Assembly: GCA_936432065.2 (NCBI GenBank)
Contig: OW386285.2
Location: 259,335,317 to 259,399,316 of the forward strand
DNA length: 64,000 bases
Direction: 5' to 3'
Source: Rutpela maculata
Lineage: Eukaryota; Arthropoda; Insecta; Coleoptera; Cerambycidae
Shown here: one piece after another, positions 11,157-23,700 of the stretch
Layout of the letters: every line of letters starts with the position of its first letter
Numbering within the stretch: the first letter of the stretch is position 1
The notes under the pieces: generated by a model
The model's input: the letters and a program-made list of their open reading frames with translations, nothing else
Told to the model about the DNA's origin: nothing
Database searches by the model: none
Translations under genes and position numbers: made by a program

Positions 11157-12050
11157 TATATACCACCAAAACTGAATTTAAAAAAAATAGAAAATACCCC
11201 ATTACGACAACAGCTGTCATAACTTTGACATATTCAGTTGCAATCTAAATACTCTCAAATCTAGTATCACATATTAACCTAATATGATTTTTTATTCGGC
11301 GTAAATAATCCTATTTAGTGGAGTCAAATTAACGATCAGAATAGGTGAATAAGAAAATCTCTGGCTACACAATTTTATTGTTTTAATTTGTTGTAGGTAT
11401 AATAACAAGTGCTATAAGCAATTCTGTGTTAAATCGGTCCATTGCTTCTTGTAATATTTTAACAATTTATTTTTCAACACTGGAATTTTCTGCTATTTTA
11501 CTCATTATCTCCGGTTCTAGTAATCGCATGGCAAAGATAAAAATGCCTAACTGTTCGCAATAAAATTATGAATGAGACTAGGCATACGAAAAAACTTTTT
11601 AATAAAGTAAAGAAAATAAAAACCACCAAAAATGGATTTTTTTGACAATTATAGAAATATAACGTGTCGAATTTTAGCGCAAAATATTTATTCAAATGAC
11701 TAAAAACAAGCAATAATTTCGAAATTTCCATCGCATTTTGTTTTAGTAGGACAATTTTTTTTTAAAGTGTAGGTTTTTACATGTACTTTACAATGGTATT
11801 TAGGTAATTTTTTTTTCAAACTTAGACAAATTTTTTGAAATTTGGTTGTAATCAGGGATATTGTACATATAGATAATTTCAAATAACTATGCGGATTTTT
11901 TTGTGGGACCAAAAACGGTAAGCGAATTATGAAAGTATATGAAATAGCCAACATTTAAAAAAAGTGATGCTCTACTTGCATTTGAATCCTAGATAAGCTA
12001 GTTTTTCGTTTCACTCGATTATGAATAAAAAAATAATAAAATAGTATATT
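11157..12050. other. Unassigned stretch with one dispersed repeat
   Basis: About 100 bp at 11483-11585 (TTCTGCTATTTT, then GGTTCTAGTAATCGCAT) matches 62701-62812 at roughly 70-80% by eye in the same orientation, so it is a dispersed repeat. The rest shows no genes. Confidence 0.45.
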
Positions 12051-12168
12051 AAAGTATAAGTGGATATTAAGGTCTTTAAAACATGCGCGATTTTTCGAGC
12101 ACGACGGCGCAGCCGGAGTGCTCGAAATAAAGCAAGTGTTTTAAAGACCAGTTATCCACGAATACTTT
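12051..12168. repeat. GC-capped hairpin H1
   Basis: Arms pair AAAGTAT...GTGGATA and GGTCTTTAAAACA on the left with TGTTTTAAAGACC...TATCCAC...ATACTTT on the right. The tip is a second stem, TCGAGCAC paired with GTGCTCGA, enclosing GC-rich GACGGCGCAGCCGGA. It lies 223 bp upstream of a tyrosine-recombinase-like start. The same layout (AT-rich stem, GC-rich tip) recurs in other hairpins of this window. Confidence 0.8.
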
Positions 12169-12391
12169 ACGCTATTTTTTTTTATTGGTACACTTTGAAA
12201 TCATAAATACTGGTATTATTACTACAAAAAATGGAAATAAGAATTAAGAATGTAAAATGGTTGAATTCGTGATGTGACATCAGGATACCTGTCAGTGTCA
12301 TGAAAATGAGAAAACAAAAATTAATTTGCAATCTGTCACATAGGATTAATTATTGTCACTACAGTTGTCACTGATTGTATATTGCTTTAAA

Positions 12392-12553
12392 ATGAGTTCT
12401 AACATTGATTACTTAAATAGAAAAGCAGAATCGCGGTTAATACCGCAAAAATCAGAAGACGCTTATAAAAAAGAATACGACAAGTTCATCAAATGGATGG
12501 AAAAGCAAAAGGTAACAGATACAGATGAACGAGTTGTACTTGCTTACCTTTGA
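12392..12553 (+). pseudogene. N-terminal fragment of a tyrosine-recombinase-like protein
   Basis: The frame from ATG 12392 (context AAAATG) begins MSSNIDYLNRKAES and continues with RLIPQKSEDAYKKEYDKF and IKWMEKQ, ending LAYL before TGA (12551-12553). The pattern R-L-x-P-x-K-S followed by Y-x-x-x-Y-x-x-F-x-x-W and a late V-L-A-Y matches, from memory, the N-terminal core-binding region of Crypton-like tyrosine recombinases found in many insect genomes. The catalytic Arg, His and Tyr domain is absent, so the fragment is non-functional. The sequence after the stop is AT-rich with the palindrome-like AACACGCGCGTTTT (12574-12589). An in-frame ATG at 12353 would add 13 residues without support. Confidence 0.6.
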
Positions 12554-12619
12554 TGTTGCCGTGGTAACTTTAAAACACGCGCGTTTTTAAAACTTGGATT
12601 TAAACACTCTGAGGCGTAC

Positions 12620-13145
12620 TTTAAATAAGCAAAATAGGGTAAAAATAAAAAAAAATACATTTTTTAAATTACACAGCATAAAGTATCTTTGAGGAGATAA
12701 TCACGGTTCATAAAAAACCAGGGGCAAACCGCGAAGGAAATCTAGTGTACACTCAGAAGGAAATCTGAGGATATCTTTTTTTATTTCTATTTCTGTCTTT
12801 AATTTTCCTTATTTTCAAATATTCAGTCTGGTCCCACAAAATAATATTTTAAAACTAAAATTTCCAATTCATTTTAATTAAATAACGACTAAATAAATTG
12901 TTTTACCTTACAATACATTAAAATTTGAAAATAAACAGAAAAGACAAGCATTTTAAAATGAAAAAAAAAAATCAGATATGACAAATGCCGAAAACATAAA
13001 AAAGTAAAATGTATTGTATTTTTGATGAATAAAAACTTATATAACAAATTATATTATGTTAGATAAAAGAATCAAAATGTACGATTTTTTTAAAAAGTCC
13101 CGATACGATGAAAATGGAGTGACGTATACCATTATTTAACTTAGT
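12620..13145. other. Unassigned AT-rich stretch before the satellite
   Basis: No gene seen. GAAGGAAATCT occurs twice near 12743 and 12757, a small local duplication. Confidence 0.4.
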
Positions 13146-13149
13146 TGAT

Positions 13150-16100
13150 AGTTACAGTAACTTTAAAAAATTATTATTTGTTGTCGAGCTTCAACTTTAA
13201 CGTGGTATTGTTAAGAATAACGAAATACATCTGGTCAATGCATTAAAATCATTTTTCAGCCCGTCTAGGAGGGTGGGCGGGGGTTAAAATTCTTCAAAAA
13301 ATTATTTATTTTAGCAACTGCTGTTGTCGAGCTTTAATTTTAACGTAATATTGTTAAGAATAAAGAAATACATCCGGCCAATGCATTGAAATCATTCTTC
13401 AGCCCGTCTGGGGTGGTGAGATGGGGTAAAATTCTTTAAAAGTTACTAACTTTATCAACAGCTGTTGTCGAGCTTTAATTTTAACGTGGTATTGTTGAGA
13501 ATAAAGAAATAAATCCGACCAATGCATTGAAATCATTTTTCAGCCCGTCTAGGAGGGTGGGCGGGGGTTGAAATTCTTCAAAAAATTATTTATTTTAGCA
13601 ACTGCTGTTGTCGAGCTTTAATTTTAACGTAGTATTGTTAAGAATAAAGAAATACATCCGACCAATGCATTGAAATCATTCTTCAGCCCGTCTGGGGTGG
13701 TGAGATGGGGCCAAATTCTTTAAAAGTTACTAACTTTATCAACAGCTGTTGTCGAGCTTTAATTTTAACGTGGTATTGTTGAGAATAAAGAAATAAATCC
13801 GACCAATGCATTGAAATCATTTTTCAGCTTGTCTAGGGGGGTGAGCGGTGGTTGAAATACTTTAAAAAATTACTTATTTGTTGTCGAGCTTCAACTTTAA
13901 CGTGGTATTGTTAAGAATAACGAAATACATCTGGCCAATGCATTAAAATTATTTTTCAGCCCATCTAGGAGGGTGGGCGGGGGTTGAAATTCTTCAAAAA
14001 ATTATTTATTTTAGCAACTGCTGTTGTCGAGCTTTAATTTTAACGTAGTATTGTTAAGAATAAAGAAATACATCCGACCAATGCATTGAAATCATTCTTC
14101 AGCCCGTCTGGGGTGGTGAGATGGGGTAAAATTCTTCAAAAGTTACTAACTTTATCAACAGCTGTTGTCGAGCTTTAATTTTAACGTGGTATTGTTGAGA
14201 ATAAAGAAATAAATCCGACCAATGCATTGAAATCATTTTTCAGCCCGTCTAGGAGGGTGGGCGGGGGTTGAAATTCTTCAAAAAATTATTTATTTTAGCA
14301 ACTGCTGTTGTCGAGCTTTAATTTTAACGTAGTATTGTTAAGAATAAAGAAATACATCCGACCAATGCATTGAAATCATTCTTCAGCCCGTCTGGGGTGG
14401 TGAGATGGGGTAAAATTCTTTAAAAGTTACTAACTTTATCAACAGCTGTTGTCGAGCTTTAATTTTAACGTGGTATTGTTGAGAATAAAGAAATAAATCC
14501 GACCAATGCATTGAAATCAATTTTCAGCTTGTCTAGGGAGATGAGCGGTGGTTGAAATACTTTAAAAAATTACTTATTTGTTGTCGAGCTTCAACTTTAA
14601 CGTGGTATTGTTAAGAATAACGAAATACATCTGGCCAATGCATTAAAATCATTTTTCAGCCCGTCTAGGGGGGGCGAGATCGGGTGAAATTCTCTAAAAA
14701 TTACTAATTTTAGCAACAATTCTTGTCGAGCTTTAATTTTAATGAGGTTTTGTTAAGAATAAATAAATACATCTAACCAATGCATTGAAATCATTCTTCA
14801 GCCCGTCTGGGGTGGTGAGATGGGGTAAAATTCTTTAAAAGTTACTAACTTTATCAACAGCTGTTGTCGAGCTTTAATTTTAACGTGGTATTGTTGAGAA
14901 TAAAGAAATAAATCCGACCAATGCATTGAAATCATTTTTCAGCTTGTCTAGGGGGGTGAGCGGTGGTTGAAATACTTTAAAAAATTACTTATTTGTTGTC
15001 GAGCTTCAACTTTAACGTGGTATTGTTAAGAATAACGAAATACATCTGGCCAATGCATTAAAATCATTTTTCAGCCCGTCTAGGGGGGTGAGATCAGGTG
15101 AAATTCTGTAAAAATTACTAATTTTAGCAACACTTCTTGTCAAGCTTTAATTTTAATCAGGTTTTGTTAAGAATGAATAAACACATCTGACCAATGCATT
15201 GAAATCATTTTTGAGCCCGTCTAGGGGGGTGAGCGGGTGTTGAAATACTTAAAAAATTACTTATTTTAGCAACTGTTGTTGTCGAGTTTTAACTCTAACG
15301 TGGTATTGTTAAGAATAGCGAAATAAATCTGGCCAATGCATTAAAATCATTTTTCAGCCCGTCTAGGGGGGGCGAGATCGGGTGAAATTCTCTAAAAATT
15401 ACTAATTTTAGCAACAATTCTTGTCGAGCTTTAATTTTAATGAGGTTTTGTTAAGAATAAATAAATACATCTAACCAATGCATTGAAATAATTTTTCAGC
15501 CCGTCTAGGGTGGTGAGATGAGGTAAAATTCTTTAAAAATTATTAACTTTATCAACAATTGTTGTCGAGCTTTAATTTTAACGTGATACTGTTAAGAATA
15601 AAAAAATACATCCGACCAATGCACTGAAGTCATTTTTCAGCCCGTCTAGGGGGTGGGCGGGGTTGAAGTACTTTAAAAAAATTACTTATTTTAGCAACTG
15701 TTGTTGTCGAGCTTCAACTTTAACGTGGTATTGTTAAGAATAAAGAAATACATCTGGCCAATGCATTAAAATCATTTTTCAGCCCGTCTAGGGGAGGGGG
15801 TGAGATCTGGTGAAATTCTCTAAAAATTACTAATTTTAGCAACAATTCTTGTCGAGCTTTAATTTTAATGAGGTTTTGTTAAGAATAAATAAATACATCT
15901 AACCAATGCATTGAAATCATTTTTCAGCCCGTCTAGGGTGGTGAGATGAGGTAAAATTCTTTAAAAATTACTAACTTTATCAACAATTGTTGTCGAGCTT
16001 TAATTTTAACACGAAGTTTTGTAAAGAGTGATGAAATACATTAGACCAATGCATTGAAATCATTTTTCAGCCCGTCTAGGAATGCAAGGTAGGGTTGAAA

Positions 16101-17470
16101 TACTTTAAAAATTAACTAATTTAACAACCGCTACTGTCGAGTTTTAATTATAACGTGGTTTAGTAAAGAGAAATGCATCAGAAAAAAATATTGTATTTAT
16201 TTTTCAGCCTCTCTATAGAAGGATGTCATGGGTTGAAATCAATTACACAGGCCCACAAAAAAAAAAGTTGTCTGCGCCGCGGTATTGATCATACCTATCC
16301 CTTGTATTTTGACCCGCTGAACACGAATCTGACCTTGGTTTTTCCCCTATACGTCAGGTTTTTTTCTAAAGCAAAAAAGTCTAATATTTATATATTTATT
16401 TGCTATTAAAAGAAAAACCTGACGTGCTGGAGAAAAATTAAGATCAGATTCGTGTTCAGCGGCTTAAAATACAATGGATAGATGTGGTTAGTACCCCCGC
16501 GCTGATGACTTTTTTTTGTGAGATTGTGCCATGCTGAGTGTGGCATAGTGGCAACCAAAAAAATTGGTCTGCGCGGGGGTACTGACCATACCTATCCCTT
16601 GTATTTTGAGCCGCTGAACACGAATCTGACCTTAGTTTTTCCCCTACACGTCCGGTTTTTTTTAAAAGCAAAAAAAGTCTGTTGAATCGTGGTATTTATA
16701 TATTTATTTGCTGTTAAAAAAAAGTGACCTATAGGGGAAAAACTAAGGTCAAGTTCGTGTTCAGTGGCTCAAAATACAAGGGATAGGTATGGTCAGTACC
16801 CCGGCGCAGACAACTTTTTTTTTTGTGGGCCTGTGTTATCTTTCCAACAGCTTAGGTCGAGTTTTAATTTCAATGTGGTTTCATTAAGAGTAAATAAATG
16901 CAACCGAAAAATATATTGATTTTATTTTTCATCCCGTCTAGGGGGTGAGATGGGTTTGAAATACTTTAAAATCAACTATTTTTGCAACGGCTTTTGTCGA
17001 GTTGTTATTTCAACGTGGTTTCATAAAGAGTAAAGACATGCTTCAGAAAAATGTTTGAATTTATTTGTCAGAGCGTCGAGGGTTTAATAATTAACTATTT
17101 TACCAAGAGCTCTTGTCGTGTTTTAATTTTAACGTGATTTCATGAAGAGTAAAGAAATGTGTTGGAAAGATTTATTGAATTTATTTTTCAGTTCGTCACG
17201 AAGGGTGAGATAGGGTTGAAATGCTTTAAAATCAACTATTTTTCCAATAGCTCTTGTCAAGTTTTAATTTAAACGTGGTTTACTTAATGATAAAGAAATG
17301 CACCAGAAAACTGTTCTGACTTTATTTAGGCCCGTCTAGGAGGGTGAGATAGGGTTGAAATACTTTAAAAATCACTCAAAATTAACAACAGTTATTGTCA
17401 AGATTTAATTTGAACGTGGCTTTATTAAAAATAAAGAAATGCATCAGAAAACTGTATTGAATTAATTTTT
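13150..17470 (+). repeat. Satellite array, forward block
   Basis: About 27 tandem units, each marked by TTGTCGAGCTT and by CCAATGCATTGAAATCATT with CAGCCCGTCTAG. Unit starts at 13181, 13324, 13464, 13608, 13749 and 13881 give spacings of 143, 140, 144, 141 and 132 bp, summing to 700. The next five starts (14024, 14164, 14308, 14449, 14581) repeat those spacings exactly, so a 700-bp higher-order repeat of five different units is present twice. Later units are more mixed and, after 16850, more diverged. A palindromic element interrupts the block at 16246-16835. No protein is encoded. Confidence 0.93.
16246..16835. mobile_element. Four-armed palindromic element inside the satellite
   Basis: Ends are CACAGGCCCACAAAAAA on the left and TTTTTTGTGGGCCTGTG on the right, flanked by TTA on both sides (16243-16245 and 16836-16838). 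Inside, one segment appears four times in alternating orientation, marked by CTGAACACGAATCTGACCTT or its reverse complement near 16318, 16443, 16613 and 16750. A TTA duplication fits PIF/Harbinger-type insertion. The satellite consensus resumes across the junction, which confirms that the element is an insertion. No transposase is present. Confidence 0.82.
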
Positions 17471-17510
17471 GAGGCTGTTTTGTAATAACTATATTATTGC
17501 CCACGTTAAA
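17471..17510. other. Orientation switch of the satellite
   Basis: Forward units end near 17470 and reverse-complement units begin near 17505 (ACGTTAAAGTTGAAGCTCGACAA). About 35 bp of unrelated AT-rich DNA (around TGTAATAACTATATTATTGC) separates them. Confidence 0.8.
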
Positions 17511-19625
17511 GTTGAAGCTCGACAATAATTAAGTAATTTTTTAAAGTATTTCAACCCCCGCTCACTCCCATAGACGGGCTGAAAAATGATTTCAATGCAT
17601 TGGTCAGATGTATTTCGTTATTCTTAACAATGCCACGTTAAAGTTGAAGCTCGACAACAAATAAGTAATTTTTTAAAGTATTTCAATCCCCGCTCATAGA
17701 CGGGCTGAAAAATGACTTCAAAGCATTGGGCGGATGTATTTTTTTAATCTTAACAATACCACGTTAAAATTAAAGCTCGACAACAACAGTTGGGGAAATA
17801 AGTAATTTTTTAAAAGTATTTCAACCCACGCCCACCCTCCTAGACGCGCTGAAAAATGATTTTCATACATTGGTCGGATGTATTTCTTTATTCTTAACAA
17901 TACCACGTTAAAATTAAAGCTCGACAACAACTCTTGATAAAGTTAGTAATTGTTAAAGAATTTCACCAGATCTCACCCCCTTACAAGGGCTGAAAAATGA
18001 TTTCAATGCATTGGTCAGATGTATTTCGTTATTCTTAACAATGCCACATTAAAGTTGAAGCTCGACAACAAATAAGTAATTTTTTAAAGTATTTCAACCC
18101 CCGCTCACTCCCATAGACGGGCTGAAAAATGACTTCAAAGCATTGGGCGGATGTATTTCTTTAATCTTGAAAATGCCACGGTAAAGTTAAAACTCGACAA
18201 CAACAGTTGATAAAATAAGTAATTTTTTAAGTATTTCAACCCCCGCTCACCCCCTTAGACGGGCTGAAAAATGATTTCAATGCATTGGTCAGATGTATTT
18301 CGTTATTCTTAACAATGCCACGTTAAAGTTGAAGCTCGACAACAAATAAGTAATTTTTTAAAGTATTTCAATCCCCGCTCATAGACGGGCTGAAAAATGA
18401 CTTCAAAGCATTGGGCGGATGTATTTCTTTAATCTTAACAATACCACGTTAAAATTAAAGCTCGACAACAACAGTTGGGGAAATAAGTAATTTTTTAAAG
18501 TATTTCAACCCCCGCCCACCCTCCTAGACGGGCTGAAAAATTATTTCAATGCGTTGGTCGGATGTATTTCTTTATTCTTAACAATACCACGTTGATAAAG
18601 TTAGTAACTTTTAAAGAATTTTACCACATCTCACCACCCCAGACGGGCTGAAGCATGATTTCAATGCATTGGTCGGATGTATTTCTTTATTCTTAGCAAT
18701 ACTCCGTTAAAATTAAAGCTCGACAACAGCAGTTGCTAAAATAAATAATTTTTGAAGAATTTCAACCCCCGCCCACCCTCCTAGACGGGCTGAAAAATGA
18801 TTTTAATGCATTGGCCAGATATATTTCTTTATTCTTAACAATACCACGTTAAAGTTAAAACTCAACAACAACAGTTGCTAAAATAAGCAATTTTTTAACT
18901 ATTTCAACCCCCGCTCACCTCTCTAGACGGGCTGAAAAATGAATTTAATGCATTGGCCAAATGTATTTCTTTATTCTTAACAATACCACGTTAAAGTTAA
19001 AACTCGACAACAACAGTTGCTAAAATAAATATATTTTTTAAGTATTTCAACCCCCGCTCACCCCCCTAGACGGGCTGAAAAATGATTTCACTGCATTGGT
19101 CAGATGTACTTATTTATTCTTAACAAATCCTCATTAAAATTAAAGCTCGACAAGATGTGTTGCTAAAATTAGTAATTTTTAAAAAATTTCACCCGATCTC
19201 ACCCCTCTAGACGGGCTGAAAAATGATTTTAATGCATTGGCCAGATGTATTTCTTTATTCTTAACAAAACCTCATTAAAAACAAAGCTCGACAAGAAGTG
19301 TTGCTAAAATTAGTAATTTTTTAAGTTATTTCAACACCCGCTCACCCCCCCTAGACTGGCTGAAATATAATTTCAATATATTAGTCTAATGTATTTCTTC
19401 ATTCTTAATAAAACCCCGTTAAGATTAAATCTCGATAATAACTGTTGCTAGAATAAGTAATTTTTAAAGAGTTGATGATAAAATAAGTAGCTAATTTTTA
19501 AATTATTTCAACCCTATCCCACCCTACTAGACGGGCTCGTAAATAAATTGAGTACATTTTTCTGATTCATGATCTTTGTTACATAATAACACCACGATGA
19601 AATTAAAACTCTACAATGAATATCA
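17505..19625 (-). repeat. Satellite array, reverse block
   Basis: About 15 units of the same satellite in reverse orientation, marked by AAGCTCGACAA and GACGGGCTGAAAAATGA. Unit markers at about 17516, 17651, 17784, 17929, 18060, 18195, 18330 and 18465 give spacings of 131-145 bp. A unit near 18590-18610 has a deletion: the sequence jumps from ATACCACGTT to GATAAAGTTAG. The last units, to 19625, are diverged. Confidence 0.9.
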
Positions 19626-19679
19626 AATTATTTTCAAAGCCCACGACTTTATCGATTATAGTCCTACTTTAAAATGTGG

Positions 19680-20235
<556 letters not shown>

Positions 20236-20505
20236 AAAATGTTAGCTTTCGTTGCGAATTCAGTTGTCGGACGAATTTTGTCCAAATTATATATATTTTT
20301 TAAAACGAACGTGATGCTGCCAACTCCTGTCAAGACATTTGATTTCTCAAGGAGAAATCATTATGATCATGAAAATCTGTTTGTTGAGATTCTTTAATTT
20401 TGCACTAGGAGTAATAAAAAATCCAACTTTATAATATGTTGCAATCACTGATTGCAAAAAGTACTTTACAGGAATTCAGCGAGAATAAAATTGTTTGTTA
20501 CTTCC
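20236..20505. other. Unassigned AT-rich stretch
   Basis: No gene or repeat recognised. Confidence 0.35.
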
Positions 20506-20700
20506 ACATACCGTAGGGGAAGTATAGTAACGGTAAAAAAAAAAAGTTCAAATATGCTTAGAATGTCATAAAAATCCGAGATTTTAAGTTTGGGCAAAAA
20601 AAAATTTGTGTCTGCCGATTTGTTTGTAATTTTTTTTGTGGGCACGATTACTCTGCAAATTTTACGATCAAAAGCTCATTCATACACAGTTCTAACTTCG
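20506..20700 (-). repeat. Diverged inverted fragment of the R repeat
   Basis: GGGGAAGTATAGTAACGG, then ATGCTTAGAATGTCAT and GAGATTTTAAGTTTG are the reverse complement of the 3' part of the R repeat (AAACTTAAAATCTC, ATGACATTCTAAGC, CGTTACTATACTTCC). The match fades by about 20700. Confidence 0.6.
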
Positions 20701-23700
20701 TCAAGATATAATAATTTCAAATTGGTTGTTACATCATTTCAACCTCATGCAATTGATATCATCTGCATAAATTTTATTTTTTCTAAACATAGCATTTTCT
20801 ATATGTGATAAACTTATAGCTATATCTTAGAAATTATTATAGAGATCTTTTCAATATGGGTCGTCTGGCGTTTGGCGCCTGCGACCCCAAAAGCGCGAAT
20901 AGGGAAAATTTATAAATTTTACATAACATATTTTGCTATAGTTACTTTCTCGAGATGTTGCAATTTTATATTAGATATACAAAATAATAGTTTACAACTG
21001 TTATGATACTAAGGCATATAATCCTACCTAGATCTATTTAAATGACAAACTTTTACTATTATTGAGCATATTATTTTAATAATTTATTTTATAGTGCAAA
21101 ATGTTACGCAAAATATTATTACGACAATCTAATAATTTACTGGATTTCTATAAATAACTATTTAGTTGTTTATTAATACAGTAAATAAGGTTATATTCAT
21201 GTAAATACAAACAGTACATACACGTAAATAATAATTAATAGAAAATTTTGAAAAAGTACGACAGTTGTTATTCATTAATTGGCAAATATTAGCAGATACT
21301 AAACCAATTAACACAAATGTTATTTGATAAAAAAATAATGATTACCTGAAAGTAAATACAGTGGTCCTGATGAGTAGTGATTACTGAAGCGAAATTTCGA
21401 ACGTTGGGCGCTGTAGGGGTCTTTTTAATTTGACCTGGGCGTACATAGTACGTGCCTGACAATTTGCCACCAAATTATCAATGTCGTATGATATACTCGG
21501 CCAATAAAATTATCTCTTTGGTTAGACAGCTTGATGTGATATGATTTTGTTTGAAAAATTGTTCGCAGATTTTTAGATATAATTATTTTCAAGTATTTTA
21601 ATAGTAAACGATTAAGGCAATAAATCTCATCCTGAAAAAGAAAATATACTTCTACAAGTTCGTTCTATTTTGGTCAACAACTTTTTTGTTGTATTAATTT
21701 TGACATTTCATATTTTTTTATAATTTTACATTTCAATGTTTCTTATCAGTTACTTTTAAGGTGAACATTGGCAACTTTTTAATCTGGGCTCCTACGCCAA
21801 AGACTACTCTAGCTAATTTAAATAGAATCAAATTTGCTAAAACCGTTTTTTCTATTTTTGAATTCTGACAAAAATGAAGGAATTAGAGGCGGCGGGATTT
21901 GGAACTTTTTTTTTTTCGGTAAAATTTCTCCATTTTGTCACCGTAATTAATCGGTAATAAACTGAAATCGATCTCATATACAATGTTCACTAAATATCAT
22001 GTACTACTTTGACGCTCCGTTAATCTGGGCCCTTCGAAACAAAGGTTTCTGAGAAAAATCATTTTTTTAAGATTTACATACACTCTATAGGAAAACGTGT
22101 AATTTCCTACATTTCCTCGAATATCTCCATAATTATCGTTTTTTTCGAAAAATTTGTAGACAGCTTATGTAAAGAGAATTGATTAACCTTTCCGACATTT
22201 TTATTTTTTCTCTAACACAAAAAACAAGACTTATGACCGAATATACATATATTTGATGTCTCAACCCTCGTACAATTTACTAACGTTTATATCCCTTAAT
22301 GAAGTGCCAACGCCAACTTCCATCCACACTTCAGGATGCACAAACATATTGTTTAACATTATTATCAATATATCGTGTCTGAGCGTCGCACGAGAACGTT
22401 AAATGGTGGCTGAAGCTCTTCGAAATTGCAGACATGAAGTCGGGAGGCCGTGTCGATGGATCTCTAATTTCAATTTTTCGACCTCGACGGGTCCCTTTCA
22501 AATCGTGCTCATGATCTTTGAACGAAAGAGAGGAATAAGTATCAAAAACGATTATCACAAACTGTGCATCATTTCTCAAAAACATATGCAACCATTTTTT
22601 TGATATGTCTGCATTAGTCATTGGTGCTACTACAAAATCGTCTGCAACTCGACCACTAGCAATATTAAAAAGTAAACAAAGTGATTATTAACACATCTAT
22701 GAGAAAACTGTCTCTTCTTTAATATTAATGAAGAATATAATTGTCATGATTTGACTATGTATTGCCATTTTGGCAATGTGTACCAAAGATTTAGCCACCT
22801 TTCAGCGGAGGTAGAATGTGATTTTTAATCGAAATAGTGCGTAAAATGCTTGTGGAGAAAAAATCAGCTTTGTAGATTAATACTCAGCGGCGGGAAATGC
22901 AAAACTTCTCCGCGAACTGCAAAAGCCCGGAGCATAACGGCCGCGGTCACGCGCTTGCATGCCATTACGTCTACCGAGTCTTTAGCAACATGAGACGATA
23001 GGTAGGTATATTTTTTGGATGCCTTATTAAATAAACTATTCCACAAACAAAATTCAGCTTTGTAGATATAAGTAAAAAATGTTTGTTTTTTCCACACTTT
23101 GCGTGGATGGTAGACCTGACATGATACAACGCTTCCGACGCGGTAGAATATTATTTTCCGGTATGTTTTTATGTATGAGTATGTAAAATTTCAATCTTAT
23201 ATACAGTGTGTCCCAGGATAGATGTAACAGGAGGTGTAATGGACCAAAAATTTTGGAATTTTGGAATGGTATTTGGGGATTGGGTCCTGCTTGTTGTAAA
23301 ACTAAAGTATACCAAAAATGACTTGATTTGGTGTTCTAGAGGGTGTTTTATAAGCAAAGTTGTAAAAATCACCACTAATAAAGTACCTTTATTTTTCAAA
23401 ATATGAAAAAATTCCACTAAGAAAAGTTATTTAGGATGCAATTTTATACCTCTATACCAAATTTCAGGAATATAAAATTATTTTTTTGAAACTTCCCATT
23501 TAATTTTTTACTCATTTTTGCGGTACTTATAGATTGGGAGAATTGCACCTTCATCATTGATACTGTCTAAGCTATTATGGGAAAAAATCCAGCTTTATGC
23601 AAATGATTTCACGAAAACTATCACTACCTCCCTGGCTATAAACTGCCGGTGCCTGCCAGCGAGTTTATACTCGAAAATGAGACAAATGGAAACTTGGTGC

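Noticed and set aside
13150..19625. CRISPR-like array of direct repeats
   Set aside because: Units of about 140 bp with no short conserved repeat and unique spacer; it is a eukaryotic-type satellite.
22331..22621. 96-codon minus-strand frame with KGTRRGRKIEIRDPSTRPPDF
   Set aside because: The short GC-richer stretch looks coding at first, but an opposing frame is open over the same bases and no family is recognised.
23198..23420. Complete mariner-type miniature element
   Set aside because: Only one CAGTGTGTCCCAGG-like end was found; the partner end is missing.
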